From Aspidiotus rigidus (lineage: Eukaryota; Arthropoda; Insecta; Hemiptera; Diaspididae), in NCBI GenBank assembly GCA_035079385.1, contig JAVHKY010000015.1, forward strand, positions 5,022,001 to 5,086,000: DNA of 64,000 bases, read 5' to 3'. Below, in pieces: positions 47,280-58,079 of the stretch; within the stretch, counting starts at the first letter, position 1; every line of letters starts with the position of its first letter. Below the pieces are notes generated by a model, which did not search any database, had not been told where the DNA came from, and saw only the letters and a list, made by a program, of their open reading frames with translations. The position numbers and the translations under genes were made by a program.

Positions 47280-47792
47280 TTACTGAATGATTAGAGCCTG
47301 GCGGGCCTTCGACGGCCGCCTTCGCTTACGCCTTTGCCCTAAAGGAATCAATTTAGCCTCCAGAGGTACGTCTACCCTTTTTAACCGGATTTTCATCCCG
47401 AGGTGATGTTTGCAGCTGTTGCGCTTCAGGTAAGTAGGGCACGTGCATCCTTCATGAAGATGAATTCTCCACACACCATAATTCAAACGAACAAATTCGG
47501 CGAATGTTTTCCAACCCCCTTCCTTTGTCTTGTATTCGGTAACTAGAGCGGGAGAAATTGGCTCTTGATGTCGACTGGAGCACGTGTAAAATTCGTCCTT
47601 TCGTTTTCCTCTCAAAATTTTCGTGTTGGCCATTGCCCACTGGTACGCTTCTGTCCATTGACGTAATGAAATCAAAGGCACGTCTCGAAATGGTATGCCA
47701 TTGATGGAAGCTGGATCTCTCGCTGTCGACCATTTATTTACAATGTCCTCCATGGTTGTCAAGAACTGACCCACCGGTAGTCGTCGTGACAT
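47280..47792 (-). CDS. SWIM zinc-finger protein of a MULE-like element, 170 aa
   Basis: An intact frame from ATG (MSRRLPVGQFL) to a TGA/TAA-rich end. Residues 8-57 (GQFL, KWS, INGIPF, QWTEAYQWAMAN) and the Trp-rich block at 94-109 resemble the region after the catalytic domain in insect MULE proteins. The SWIM finger is C116, C118, C127, H129 (CTCPxxxxxxxCKH). Known SWIM domains bind zinc and are proposed to contact DNA or proteins. The C-terminus is basic, RRKRRRPSKARQALIIQ, with an AT-hook-like core at 156-162. No DDE domain is encoded. Full MULE transposases of this type are several times longer, so this is either a truncated form or a separate small protein. The paralogue at 22921 starts at the same point, which favours a real start. 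The nearest upstream array motif is nine bases from the ATG. It probably binds DNA. Function is inferred. Confidence 0.8.
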   Translation of the reverse strand: MSRRLPVGQFLTTMEDIVNKWSTARDPASINGIPFRDVPLISLRQWTEAYQWAMANTKILRGKRKDEFYTCSSRHQEPISPALVTEYKTKEGGWKTFAEFVRLNYGVWRIHLHEGCTCPTYLKRNSCKHHLGMKIRLKRVDVPLEAKLIPLGQRRKRRRPSKARQALIIQ

Positions 47793-47800
47793 GCTGTTTG

Positions 47801-47988
47801 GTCGTTAAGAAATGAGCCGGGGAAAAAAATTATTCGTCGTCCAGACGTGCTTTTTTGTCGTAAAGGAACTTGTCGTACTCGTAGTATTTTTAGTCGTAGG
47901 TTTTCTGTCGTACTTTCAATAAATTATAGTCGTGCTGTCAAGCTTTTTGGTTGTAATAAACTTGTCGTGCTTTCCATCTTTTCTGTCG
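47801..47988 (-). repeat. Right array of TGTCGTA motifs (inverted relative to the left array)
   Basis: GTCG or near variants start at 47801, 47816 (weak), 47836, 47857, 47872, 47893, 47907, 47929, 47950 (weak), 47964 and 47985. Spacings are 15, 20, 21, 15, 21, 14, 22, 21, 14 and 21. The motif is the reverse complement of the left array's ACGACA, so the two arrays face each other across the gene. Such subterminal repeats commonly serve as transposase binding sites in DNA transposons. Here the array also covers the region where the gene's promoter should be. Confidence 0.75.
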
Positions 47989-48096
47989 TACGATTATAGT
48001 TTCCCCATAATATATTAGGTTTCTGATATCATATCGTAGCTAGTTCTATACTACGCTTATACTATAGGCCTATTCCGGCTGGAATTACTATTAGGA

Positions 48097-48175
48097 AAAT
48101 CGTCACGGTATTTTGTCACGCTTGATGACGTCATCAGTGACCTTAACTTACTTTAGGGATGTGGAAAAATTTTAG
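48097..48175 (+). repeat. Dispersed repeat copy 2 flanking the MULE
   Basis: AAATCGTCACGGTATTTTGT, CTTGATGACGTCATCAGTG and ACTTACTTTAGGGATGTGG match copy 1 at 46684. It is in direct orientation, so it is not a terminal repeat of the MULE but part of the older sequence the MULE entered. Confidence 0.65.
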
Positions 48176-48301
48176 TTCGCTACTCTGAAACCTGCATCCT
48201 TTGCCTTCATTGTACTAGTAACTAGGCCTAACATGCAGTATACTAGGCAATACTCGTCTTCATGTACTGTATGTTCGGCTAACCAAGTCGTCCTGTCCCC
48301 T

Positions 48302-48355
48302 TAAATCGTCACGGTGACCTAGTTTAGGGATTTGGAGAAATCTAGGCTATTCGCT
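48302..48355 (+). repeat. Dispersed repeat copy 3, shortened
   Basis: AAATCGTCACGGTGACC is followed directly by TAGTTTAGGGATTTGGAG. Compared with copy 2, the segment between the two GT-GACC positions is missing. Confidence 0.5.
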
Positions 48356-48359
48356 CGTT

Positions 48360-50915
48360 CGCCGGCGTGAGCCACTCAGTCCAACATACTCGTTACGCGT
48401 ACTACACGTGTACAAGGCTAAGAATGAGCCTGTCAACCAGTTATCCTAACATACGGAAAGGTTTATACTGAACTAAGAGAAAAAGGACCTTAGGGTTCTT
48501 CTACGTAGAGCACAATATTGCAATTTTGCAATAAGCAACACACATTTTGGTTGCTGCTGCCGATTTAAACGTAATATGCGAGTGGATGTGGCTTCAAGCT
48601 GATATTCCAATGTTGTGGCTTTTGTGGTAGAGCACTTACTATGATGTCATTGTGACCAAGATGAACGTATCAAGAGTCGATGTAATAGATAGAATTGATT
48701 TAATATATAATAGATATACTACATCAAAGTGTAAGAAGCAAGCATATAAAATGCTACACTATATTATATGTGTCTCTGGAGGGAACATGTTAGCTTCTGT
48801 GTGGTGTTGAGGTTTTTTCTTCCTGAGAAGTTGATGGACCAAATCTCTTCATCGGAAGAGAAGATAGGGGAGCCTTCAACGGTCATGAAATGAAACATGT
48901 CATTCTTAGTTATTATTTTCCAACCGACATTTTTTCTTGGATGAACTTTGAATAATGAACCCCCGCTTTAATTTTCCATGAATTCCATGAAATACAATAA
49001 TTAAAAACAAAGGATAATATCTCTCGAGTGTAAATTTTTTTACGACGCCGATTCACTTGAAATATTGTTCTCGGATATTTTTCAAGATTATCTGTATTTG
49101 TATGGGAGCGATCCGTTAAAATGAGTTTCGGAATTTGATATAACTAAATAAAGTGTATTTAATATACATAATTTCAGCTATTCATTGCTATCTTAAAGAC
49201 CTTATGTTACGCTATCAAACCGTGTAGAATATTTTTTCGATCTGAATGATTATGAAAAATTAATAAATGAGTGTCTCGAGAAATCTACGTTGAGTTCTAT
49301 AGCAGCTGCCTTCTATATCGAAATATGATGTAAATAAAAAGTTAACAAGGCTGATGAAAACAAGCCCGAAGTATAAAGTATGATATAAAATTACACGACG
49401 TGAATTTAGCTTTTCTGTTTTATTCATTTTAACGATTATCACAGAATCATCAAAAAATCATTCAAAATCTTTCTAGGCTATGCCCAAAATCGTGGCTCTG
49501 CTCTTCAGAAAAGAGCTCATAATTTTCCCTGTGAATGCACAATATTTTGATGTTTTTATGTTCATATTGTCCAATGATACGTGTATAAATCACTTTTTTC
49601 CTCTCTGAAGAACCAACCATAATCCCGAGCCATAAATTTATCTAATTACTGTTAATTTACTGAATGATTATAGCGTGCAGGATCTAATACACCATGGATA
49701 CATGTTTTACGGAATTTTAGACCGCGAGCAGGTTTAAGAAAGAAGAAAATTTCATTGTGAATGAATGTCGACCCCCAGTGACGCGTGAAATAAAGAAAAT
49801 ACATTATTCTCTCTTGGACTTCTTTCTCTTGAAATTTATTGGGACGGAGTTTCCACATAAATATTCAAATTTCAAAGAAATCTGAATAACGCTTCTATTC
49901 TGTATATTTTTAATACGAGTATAATACTCGCATTCGACGTCATCATTGGCGAGGATTTAATTCATCGTAAAAGTTGTGTGAAGGTATTAAATTACTTTTT
50001 TACCTTAATCAGCTACATCTGTTGAACATGGTTTGTATACGCGGAAGTGTCTTAGAAGAGCGGAAACGTCGAAATCTTCGTCCATCATACAAATGATGGT
50101 GCGTAACCTGTTATATACAGGCTACATTATAGTTCTCAGGAAGATCTTGTCAAATGTCACTGATAAGTATAATCAGTTCTCTGAATTTTTTTCCATAAAA
50201 GACTTCATTTAAGAGAATTAGTAATCAATGTTCATCTCGACAAAAGAATGTGGGAATTTTTCCATCAGAATATTAGGAAAAGATTGGTTCTGCCTTCCTT
50301 TTCTCCTCAAAACGTCTTCCGCTACTATTAAAAAGAAAATCTAAAACTGATTCCGAACTTAAACACAATCTATTGACAAGTCCATCATTTATGTATCCTC
50401 TTGAAATTTTAAGTGTTCAAACTGAGCTTTCATCTAGATGTTATCACAAAAAATTAATTTTTTGATTGTAGTTTTGTATATAAGAAAAAAATTAATGAAG
50501 AAAGGAACGCGAACAATTCTTTCTATCAATACGAAGTGTGCGGAAAAGAAAATGTAATGTGGATACTAGGAAATTATGCAGAAGGTATGTATCATAGGTT
50601 TCCACGTTCCCTGCCTTTTGTTTCATATTTGTAGCGTGGTGAATATTATTTTGTATTCATGCTCCTTAAACTGGGATTTCCGATCCACAATCTCAATGAT
50701 CAATTTCATTCATGAACTCCATTCTCGATAGCCGCTTCTGGCTTTTTCATCAATAGCTTAATTAAACTATCAGTATCCCTCTTTTGGGTTCTTCATCGAC
50801 TGGCGATCTCCAGCTCCAGAGCGATCTTCTCGACCTAACGTTCCTGTATTTATGCTGATCGTTCGTATTATTTACTCGGCTGATAATAAACCTTGTCTTG
50901 GGGTATAAAAAATTA
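48360..50915. other. Noncoding sequence
   Basis: No supported gene. GTGGTAGAGCACTTAC near 48625 resembles a tRNA D-arm, but no tRNA can be folded around it. The frames 49260-49442 and 49652-49858 are unassigned. Confidence 0.4.
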
Positions 50916-50920
50916 TTTTA

Positions 50921-51366
50921 ACAGGGAACCTGTTTTATGGGGGGCTTTTAGAGAAATTTGCCGTGCGCCGTCCGGTGTCCCCCGTCTGCTGTCCAGCGAA
51001 AAACTTGAAAAAATTTTGACTCTCAAGCTATATATGATAAGAGGGGGACTTGGAGAAATTTAGACTTTCGAGCCATATATGATGAGAAAGGGACTTAGAA
51101 AAATGTCGACTCTCGAGCCATATATGATATGAAAGGGACTTGGAAAAATTTCAACACTCGAGCTATCATATATATAGCTGGAGATTCGAGAAAAATTTAG
51201 ACTCTGAAACTATATTATACTAGGCTTAGATTAGGTCAAGGCCTTCTTTATACTAGCTTTATCTAGGTCTAAGATTCCTTGAATTTTCAATACCATATCC
51301 CATTTGACTCATAATACAGGTTCCCTGCGTTCCTCGTTTAACTTCGTTAAGGAAGCCGTCGTTTTT
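50921..51366 (+). repeat. GAA-hairpin repeat family, copy A (best preserved)
   Basis: Starts ACAGGGAACCTGTTTTATGG, a perfect 5-bp stem ACAGG/CCTGT around GAA. It then has GAGAAATTTGCCGTGCGCC and GTCCGGTGTCC. A 45-bp tandem repeat follows (51003-51227). The right end reads ACAGGTTCCCTGCG (51316-51329), the inverse of the start, then CCTCGTTTAACTTCGTTAAG. The inverted ends suggest a nonautonomous DNA element, but I find no convincing target duplication. Confidence 0.7.
51003..51227 (+). repeat. 45-bp tandem repeat, five units
   Basis: ACTTGGA/ACTTAGA marks units at 51003, 51048, 51093, 51138 and about 51184, exactly 45 bases apart except the last (46). The unit type is GGGACTTGGAAAAATTTCGA followed by CTCTCGAGCCATATATGATA. 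The same unit with about 45-bp spacing occurs in copy E (56193-56330) and less regularly in copy B. 45 is a multiple of three, and one frame repeats GL-K-STLEPYM with only rare stops. Confidence 0.75.
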
Positions 51367-51456
51367 TGGAGGGATTTCACTCAGTTTTGCGTAATATTTC
51401 AAATAATTATTTGAATTTTCCGATGATATCATAATTGGATATCCCAAAGATATACA

Positions 51457-51600
51457 CCCGCCGGTAAAAATTTTGTCAATGCCATTTTTGCGACAAATGG
51501 CACAATATTGCTATTTTTTAAGCGTTCTGATTGGTCAAATGAGAAAATGGTCGTGGCCAGTTGTTCTGTTAAGAATTTGGCAAAATTTTTCCTGGCAGGC
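51457..51600. mobile_element. Small MITE-like element with about 20-bp inverted ends
   Basis: CCCGCCGGTAAAAATTTTGT at the left and, inverted, CCTGCCAGGAAAAATTTTGC at the right agree at most positions. An inner hairpin TGCCATTT/AAATGGCA lies near 51480-51502. The right end touches the next foldback. No target duplication is clear. Confidence 0.5.
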
Positions 51601-51864
51601 CACGGCAAAAGTTCCGCTCCCGATTTGCACGATTTAAAATAATGAAAACGAAAAACAAAAAAAAAATCAGGAAAAATCGTAATTTAATAGGAAAAAAAGG
51701 TGGCTACAAAAATTTTTTGGGTGAGACTAACTTTGTCCAAAAAATGTTTGTACCCACCTTTTTTTCCAATTAAATTACGATTTTTCCTGATTTTTTCTTC
51801 GTTCTTTTTTTTCGTTTTTTTTTTTAATTGTGCAAATCGGGGGTGGAACTTTTGCCGCGCCCTG
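51596..51864. mobile_element. Large foldback element, 269 bp
   Basis: Arms 51596-51720 and 51737-51864 are inverted copies of about 125 bases around a 16-base loop (GTGAGACTAACTTTGT). The ends read CAGGCCACGGCAAAAGTTCC and, inverted, CAGGGCGCGGCAAAAGTTCC. Differences are mainly in A-run lengths. No coding capacity is present, and a clear target duplication was not found. Confidence 0.7.
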
Positions 51865-51869
51865 TATCG

Positions 51870-54800
51870 AGTTTAGAAATTCCAAAAGCTTTACAAAATT
51901 TACAACTTCTCATTTCGGGGTGCGAGAGATCTTCCTTGAAAAGTTTCCCTGAATTTAAGACATACCAGAATATTCCAATTGTTGTGATTTTTTGATGTCC
52001 AATCGTGTCTCATTATGATGTCCTAATTGGGTATTCTGAATACACTCCGTTTCCGATTTTCAAAAACTGCAAGAAATTTACAAGTTCTAATCTTAGTTTG
52101 GCCAAGATCTTTCTGGAAAGGGTTTCCTTTGGATTGAAACAAATGAATGCATTCCAATTATTGTAATTTTCCAATTATGATAGTCGTATAATGTTCTACT
52201 ATGATATCATATTATACATTATGTACATTCTGAATACATCAAATTTCTAAGCTTGGAACGGTCCGAGAGATTTAAATTTTCTCATCTTTAGGTACTTAAA
52301 ATCATCTCCAGTTTGAGGGAAATCATTATATATTTATCATGAATATTCTGATTTTTTGACATCCAATCGTGATGTCACAATAAGAAGATTTAAGTAAATC
52401 AAATTTCTAGCTTTGAAAAAGTCGAGAAATTTACGAGTTCTCAATTTGTGGTGCTGAATATCATTTTGGGATGGGGTTTTCTCGATTTAAGGCGAACGAG
52501 AGTACCTTTCGAATATTATAAATGTCCAATTATATGATTTTTTAATTTGACACTTTTAATAGTATCAAACGCCGAGGAATTTAAAAGTTCTAATTGTGGG
52601 GTGCCTAACATATCCTTTTATGAGGGAATTCACTCATTTTCAAGTTATTAAAATAAGTCAAGGTCATTGGTGACGGCATCCGTGATGGAAAAAATCGGGA
52701 CAGTTTTTCCAATAGTATAATAGTCCCAGTTCTATAGGCATATACTGTAAAATCTAAAACTGAACAGTCCGTGTAATCCATGGCCATTTCGGCATTTTTC
52801 AATAAAGGCTGTGAAGATTTAATGTCTGTCTGTGCTTGATAACTCAAAGGATTAGCCTATAAATCGAGAAATATCTGTGCCAAATTGCTTCCTGATGGCT
52901 TTTGACCCTTTACATTATCGTCCATGTTGCAGAATAATAAGGTTTAATTGCTGTTTTGTTGATCAGTCTTATGAGTGTCGAACTTTTGGCTGTCATTGGC
53001 TCACTCATCCTTGAGTGCATATTGAGCTTCATAAATGAGATTCATATGAATGTAAACATTTATTTGTGGAGGAACGGATCATGCAATAGAGAAAACTGCA
53101 CGGGAAGCTAGAGTTTTCCGACCTCTTACGTTGTCTTCACACGAATCAATCTTGACGAATCTCATCTCCAGAAGATAAAATTTTACAAAGCTATTAACGG
53201 CCCTATTTGTTTCCAAAATATTTCTTCCGTTATAGTAAGTAGATCCAAGCGAATCCATGTATCGTATCGTATTTAATTAGAACAATGATTCGTGATTCTC
53301 GTTGTCAATGTTACAAGCTATCAAGCTGAGCAGTATAAATAATATTCCATGGGAACAAGAATTCACCGATCAGGCATGTGTATTCTAGGAAGGGGTAGAG
53401 GGATGTAAACAATTTAAATCAATCGACTTCTTTGCTCGTACAATTTTTTTCCTGAATGAGGAAGTAGAAAATTGAGACCGTACGATCTTTTCCCAAATTG
53501 GTTACACGGTCTTCCTCTCCCCTTTCTGCCATGGCAAACCATCATCCGTTTTTCTCCTTTTCCCACTTCTTCGCGCCCTTCTCTTCAAAGAATATGTGCC
53601 CCAGACGTCATACTAAGCTCATGTTCCGTTCGTACAGTGAAAACTTATCTCGCATTCGGCAAATAACGCGAAAATATACCTATACCGGAGACGTCGAGAA
53701 AATTGCCTATACCAACGCCGTGAATTTTCGAAGTAACGCAATGCAATATATAAGTTTCAACGGTATGCGACAAAATAAAATTTGAAGGTTTATGAATCAC
53801 ACCTCTTCATATTTTGGAATGAAAGTCCGCAGTATTTAAAGCCTAGATTTGGAAATCCGATACCTACAAAGTATAAAATCAACTTCACACTTTTAAATTG
53901 AGGTCAGTCCATATTGGAACGTTTTGAAACCGTTCAGAGTTCATCACGTTCAATCATAAATTTATCAAATATAAATTCACGAGACACATGTATAATTGGG
54001 CTATAGTTTCTATTTTATAAGTTATCACGCGTATTCAAAAATCGTTTATGAAACTATTCCCATATAAGAGCCAGTATAAACAGATAATATTTTCTTCGAG
54101 ACCTTTAGTTGATATAGCCGTTCGTGCCTCCCATCACTATATTATTATTTCCTTCCACCGTAGGACTTCAAAAAAAAGAATTTTTTCATATATTCCTAGA
54201 AAGTATTCGTAGAGATTTGTTTTTATTTCGCGCATTGCGTTTATTATGAACATTAAAGTAAATTCTTCTTTAGTTGAAACATCGTCTATCAACCAGATTA
54301 TTAATTTTTTTTATTTTCTTCGCTCATTAAATGCATATATTTCTGTCTCGTTTATTACAATCGTGATTATTATGAATATCACTATGGCGTTGCAGTATAG
54401 AAGATATATACTGGCCACTCCTAGATATACACGAACAATTCACCTCGAAATCGTCAATTTCTCATCATTCAAGCCACTCCTATGTATAACTTTCCCGCAG
54501 TGCAGCGCTGGCTAACGACGTTTTAATTACCAAAAATACGATTTGAACGGCCGACTCGCTTGAGTTTTTTCCCCTCTTCCTTTTGTAATCCTTCACCGAG
54601 CGTCAATTTTGTAAGGTATTTCTGAATGATGTTTTCTTTCTGTCAAGGTTACGCGATAACGTTACTAGATTGGAACCTGTTTCTCGAATTTATTGGCTTT
54701 CTTGACGCTTTTCATTTCTTTCGTTATATTTTCAAAGTTAGTTATTATTACTGTACATTTTTCGTCGTCTACGCGGGTCTGGTCATCATCGTCATAGAGC

Positions 54801-56095
54801 TGGTAAATGATAATTCCATTATCGTCGTACGAGAGACCATCAGGGTATCGGATAAATGATTATTGCGACGCAGCGTGTTCATCGTTTGACAAAATCGGTT
54901 AATAAATTTATAATTTAATCGTCTAGCTCACGACCGGACGGTTGAGATCACGTCGAAATTTATAAACATGAATTTCAATTCTCGTTTCTTTCCCAGCGCC
55001 ATTATATATCTCCAAGCAAACGAGTGAACTGCACCGTTTATTAGTTAGGCATTCCAACCAGAAATGAAAATTCATCGTGAATTGTAAACGGAAACATTTT
55101 AATAGAAAACTAATCTTGAGCGAGTGAACGGAATAGGAAAAGAAAAAAAAAAAAAAGAAGCAAAAACAATAAATAGATAAGAAATATACACGCGCATCTT
55201 TCAGCTCATTTCATATTCAGTTTCTTGAACGTGTTTATATTATTATTTTTCAATCTGCCATCGTTTATTTTTGTAAAAATATTTTGCTTTTTAGTTTTAA
55301 TACAAAGTATAATGGAGAAGAAAAGTGTATATTAGCATCAGTGGACATGTATAATTATTCATCTACAATACTGAATATAGCATAAGCGAATAGTTTACAC
55401 CCGACCAGACATTTGTACGAAACCTGAAGCAATTCTCCCGCTAATTTATAAAAATATCCGTTCGCTGGTTTCTTCCAACTGTAATGTGAATAAATTTTTA
55501 TCGTCGATATATTTTTGAAGATGAAAGTGGAAAAAGTTTTTCCGACTTAAACGTTTTATGTATACCGCAAAGAAAAAATTTCCATTCCTCAGATATCTGC
55601 ATCATATGTGGGTGTATACTAAGAAGTCGCTACCTCGAAATAATTTGGTCTCCCTTACTTATAACTTTATTAAAACTCTTCAGAATAAATTTGTACAAGA
55701 AGAGCTCTCGTTCTGTAGGGAATTTATTCTTCCGCCATTTCGTTCACTACTTTTAGTGCGGCTCTACTTCTAAATCTTCGATAGAAGAAAAGTGAATTAA
55801 ATGAGCGGCCGAAGTATATAGACAAGTATCCTAATTTTCTCAAGTCGTCATATGCACGACTTAGATTGAAGCAAAAACAAGGTGTCTTGACCAAAGAGAG
55901 GGGGGGGGGTCGGATTCGAGTTCCTTTGGGCACCTATATATTATATAACGATTATAAGGAAGATAATTTCAACTTTGGACCCGTGGATGAAAAAAGTAGA
56001 ACTCGAAAGTTCATAACCAAAACCTGGATTTTTCGGGGCTAAAAATGAAGATTTTTGGCATTTCAAGACCACTCTAGACGATTGAAATATTCGTC
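51870..56095. other. Long noncoding stretch
   Basis: 51870-52560 shows loosely recurring segments (CCAATT...GTGATTTTTTGATGTCCAA, AAATTTACAAGTTCTAAT) spaced about 170-200 bases, too diverged to delimit. The frames 52605-52847, 53472-53785, 54246-54859 and 55558-55933 are unassigned. An A-rich tract lies at about 55140. No supported gene. Confidence 0.35.
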
Positions 56096-56103
56096 ATTTT
56101 TTT

Positions 56104-56345
56104 AGCGGGGAACCCGCTATCTTTTTTGTTGAGAGGGCATTTACAGAAAACGAGCGCGAGCCCACTCAAATTGTGACGTCATTATATTCGGGACTTGGAA
56201 AATGTTGACTCTCGGGCTATATATGATAGAAGAGGAACTTAGAATAATTTCGACCTCTAAACTATTTATGATAGGAGGGGGACTTAGAGAAATTTCGAGT
56301 CTCCAGCTACCTATATATGATAGGAGTTTAGAAAAGTGTCAAGTG
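56104..56345 (+). repeat. GAA-hairpin repeat family, copy E
   Basis: AGCGGGGAACCCGCT (56104-56118) is a perfect 6-bp stem around GAA. It is followed by ATCTTTTTTGTTGAGAGGGC, GAGCGCGAGCCC, TGACGTCAT and then about four 45-bp units marked by ACTTGGA/ACTTAGA at 56193, 56237, 56282 and about 56326. The open frame 56202-56435 is made by these units. Confidence 0.65.
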
Positions 56346-56349
56346 TTTT

Positions 56350-57875
56350 TTTCAAGTCGAGTTCAGAATTTTAAATATAAACTCGATTTGAAAAAAGAAA
56401 TGAAGAAAATTAACGAAGCGGCCTTTAAAAAATAGAGACAAAACGCGTTTTTCATCATTTTCAACAGTTCTCGACAAAAATAATTAGACCAACTAATTTT
56501 ATGAATTCAAAATCATAACCAAAATCTTTCCATTTCGGACTGAAATTGATGCTATATAGTCTTTTCAACGAGAATTATCCAATTTTAAATCAAACTTCAG
56601 GAGTTTTTTCGCTAAAATTACCCGATTTCAAGCAGGTTTAGTTTAGGTTGAAATTCATCAATTTTTCGCTAAAAATTATGTAGGGCGATTTTATTCAATC
56701 AACTGTCTTTTTTTTGGCCTTATTCGGCTTCAAGCACAGGTTTCGGTGTTTATTCCACTTTTGGCATTTTTTGACAAGATGAAATTCGTTTCCCACAGGC
56801 TCTACTACCCCTAGAACGATCGGGCTGTGTTCATAATATTTCATATAAATAATATTTACATTTATAAAAAAACAGAAAAACGAATCCCATATAGCACAGG
56901 TCAATTCGCATCAATGAACTCGCTTCGTATTATAATTTTTTTCAATCTTTATTCCTTAGATCCGCGCCGCCGACTGCTATGAATTTTAGCTTACGCAATC
57001 GCGTCGTCTCTCACCAATATCAAATCTTTCCTCTCCTATTTGGAGTATTCTTATCATCGTTTATCCAAATAACTGCTAGCCGCTGCGGCACTAACACGGA
57101 CTCGTTTTTCATATTAGCGACCTCTCAAAATATCTACTCGCGAAATATTATTGGTTGAAGGGCACTCGCCTGCGGCGCAGTTGCGAGCTCGCAAATGAGT
57201 TTTTTGTGTATAATTATGCATTTTCGTGAAATCTCTTAATTCAGTTTTTGGCCAATATCACTCCGTTTCAAATTTTACAATTCAGAAAAGCCAAAACTGG
57301 ATGAGTTCAAGAACCCCTGTTTGCTCCGTGAAAAAAATTTTGCCATTTTACATTCGAATTTAAACTAAGAAAGAATATCGAGAGAAGAACAAAGTGTATT
57401 TCATATAACATCTACAAAGTGGCGTCGTATTTTTGTGGCAGTGAGGAAACATCTTTATTCCCACTGTCCTCAAACCGTTATCCCGCTATTCCACCTAAAT
57501 ACGTCGCCATTTTGTAGAACTTATATGAACTACATTTTACAAGATTCTTCCTTTTAAATGCGCCGGAAATACCCGAATACCAACGGTAGGCGAAAGACGA
57601 CAACAAATAAAGCGACAGACAACTACACTGTTCTCTAGATCACGCGTTACTGCGCATGCGCTGGACCGAATGACAGTGCAGTGTTGCCGTACGAAGTTGA
57701 ATTGACGTATATTCAACTCAACGTTCAGGAAGAAATTATATTTTCCCAAGTATCCAGAAGATACAGTTTGCCTAATGGTTGATTTGGATTTACGTCAACT
57801 TTGTACGGCAGCTTGCGTTTGCTTCAGATGAATCTCCATCCTGTTCTTCTTCGCTGTTTACCTTCCTTCGATCCG
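56350..57875. other. Noncoding sequence
   Basis: No supported gene. GTTGCCGTACGAAGTTGAATT (57683) and its diverged inverse near 57792 form a weak inverted repeat around 57680-57812. The frame 57537-57749 is unassigned. Confidence 0.35.
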
Positions 57876-57877
57876 AA

Positions 57878-58030
57878 GGTTCCCGGACATTTTCCCGAAG
57901 TCAGGCAACTGAAATCCATGTACCCGAAGAACTTTTTTCCCAAAGGGACAAATACCCAAATACTCTTATTCCGTAAGACATTTCCCCGAATGGACATTTA
58001 CCTGAAAAAATGAAGCCCGAAAGTCATTCC
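57878..58030 (-). repeat. Degenerate CCCGAA short tandem array
   Basis: Repeats of the type ACATTTTCCCGAA, TACCCGAAGAA, TTTCCCCGAATGGACA and AAGCCCGAAAG make a 13-25-bp degenerate array. It is the reverse complement of the TTCGGGAAAATGG array at 17856-18005. Confidence 0.55.
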
Positions 58031-58079
58031 ACACGTCAAATGATGCATTCAGTAAGGACACAAATTTTCAATAAGTCCT

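Larger units (their letters stand above)
46959..48005 (-). mobile_element. MULE-like DNA transposon, 1,047 bp, with perfect 10-bp target duplication
   Basis: CATAATATAT occurs at 46949-46958 and 48006-48015 exactly at the outer edges of the element. The termini start GGCTACC and, from the other end, GGGAAACTATAATC, and soon run into ACGACAGAA on both sides, giving short imperfect terminal inverted repeats. Duplications of 9-10 bp and a leading GG are usual for Mutator-like elements. Between the ends lie two inverted motif arrays (46977-47274, 47801-47988) and one intact minus-strand gene encoding a SWIM zinc-finger protein. There is no DDE transposase domain, so transposition would need help from elsewhere. 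The perfect duplication and open gene suggest a young insertion. It landed in a run of ACTAGGC-type repeats. Confidence 0.8.

Noticed and set aside
48610..48680. tRNA-like D-arm (GTGGTAGAGCACTTAC)
   Set aside because: No anticodon or T-arm can be folded and there is no GTTCGA box. Probably chance or a very old SINE.
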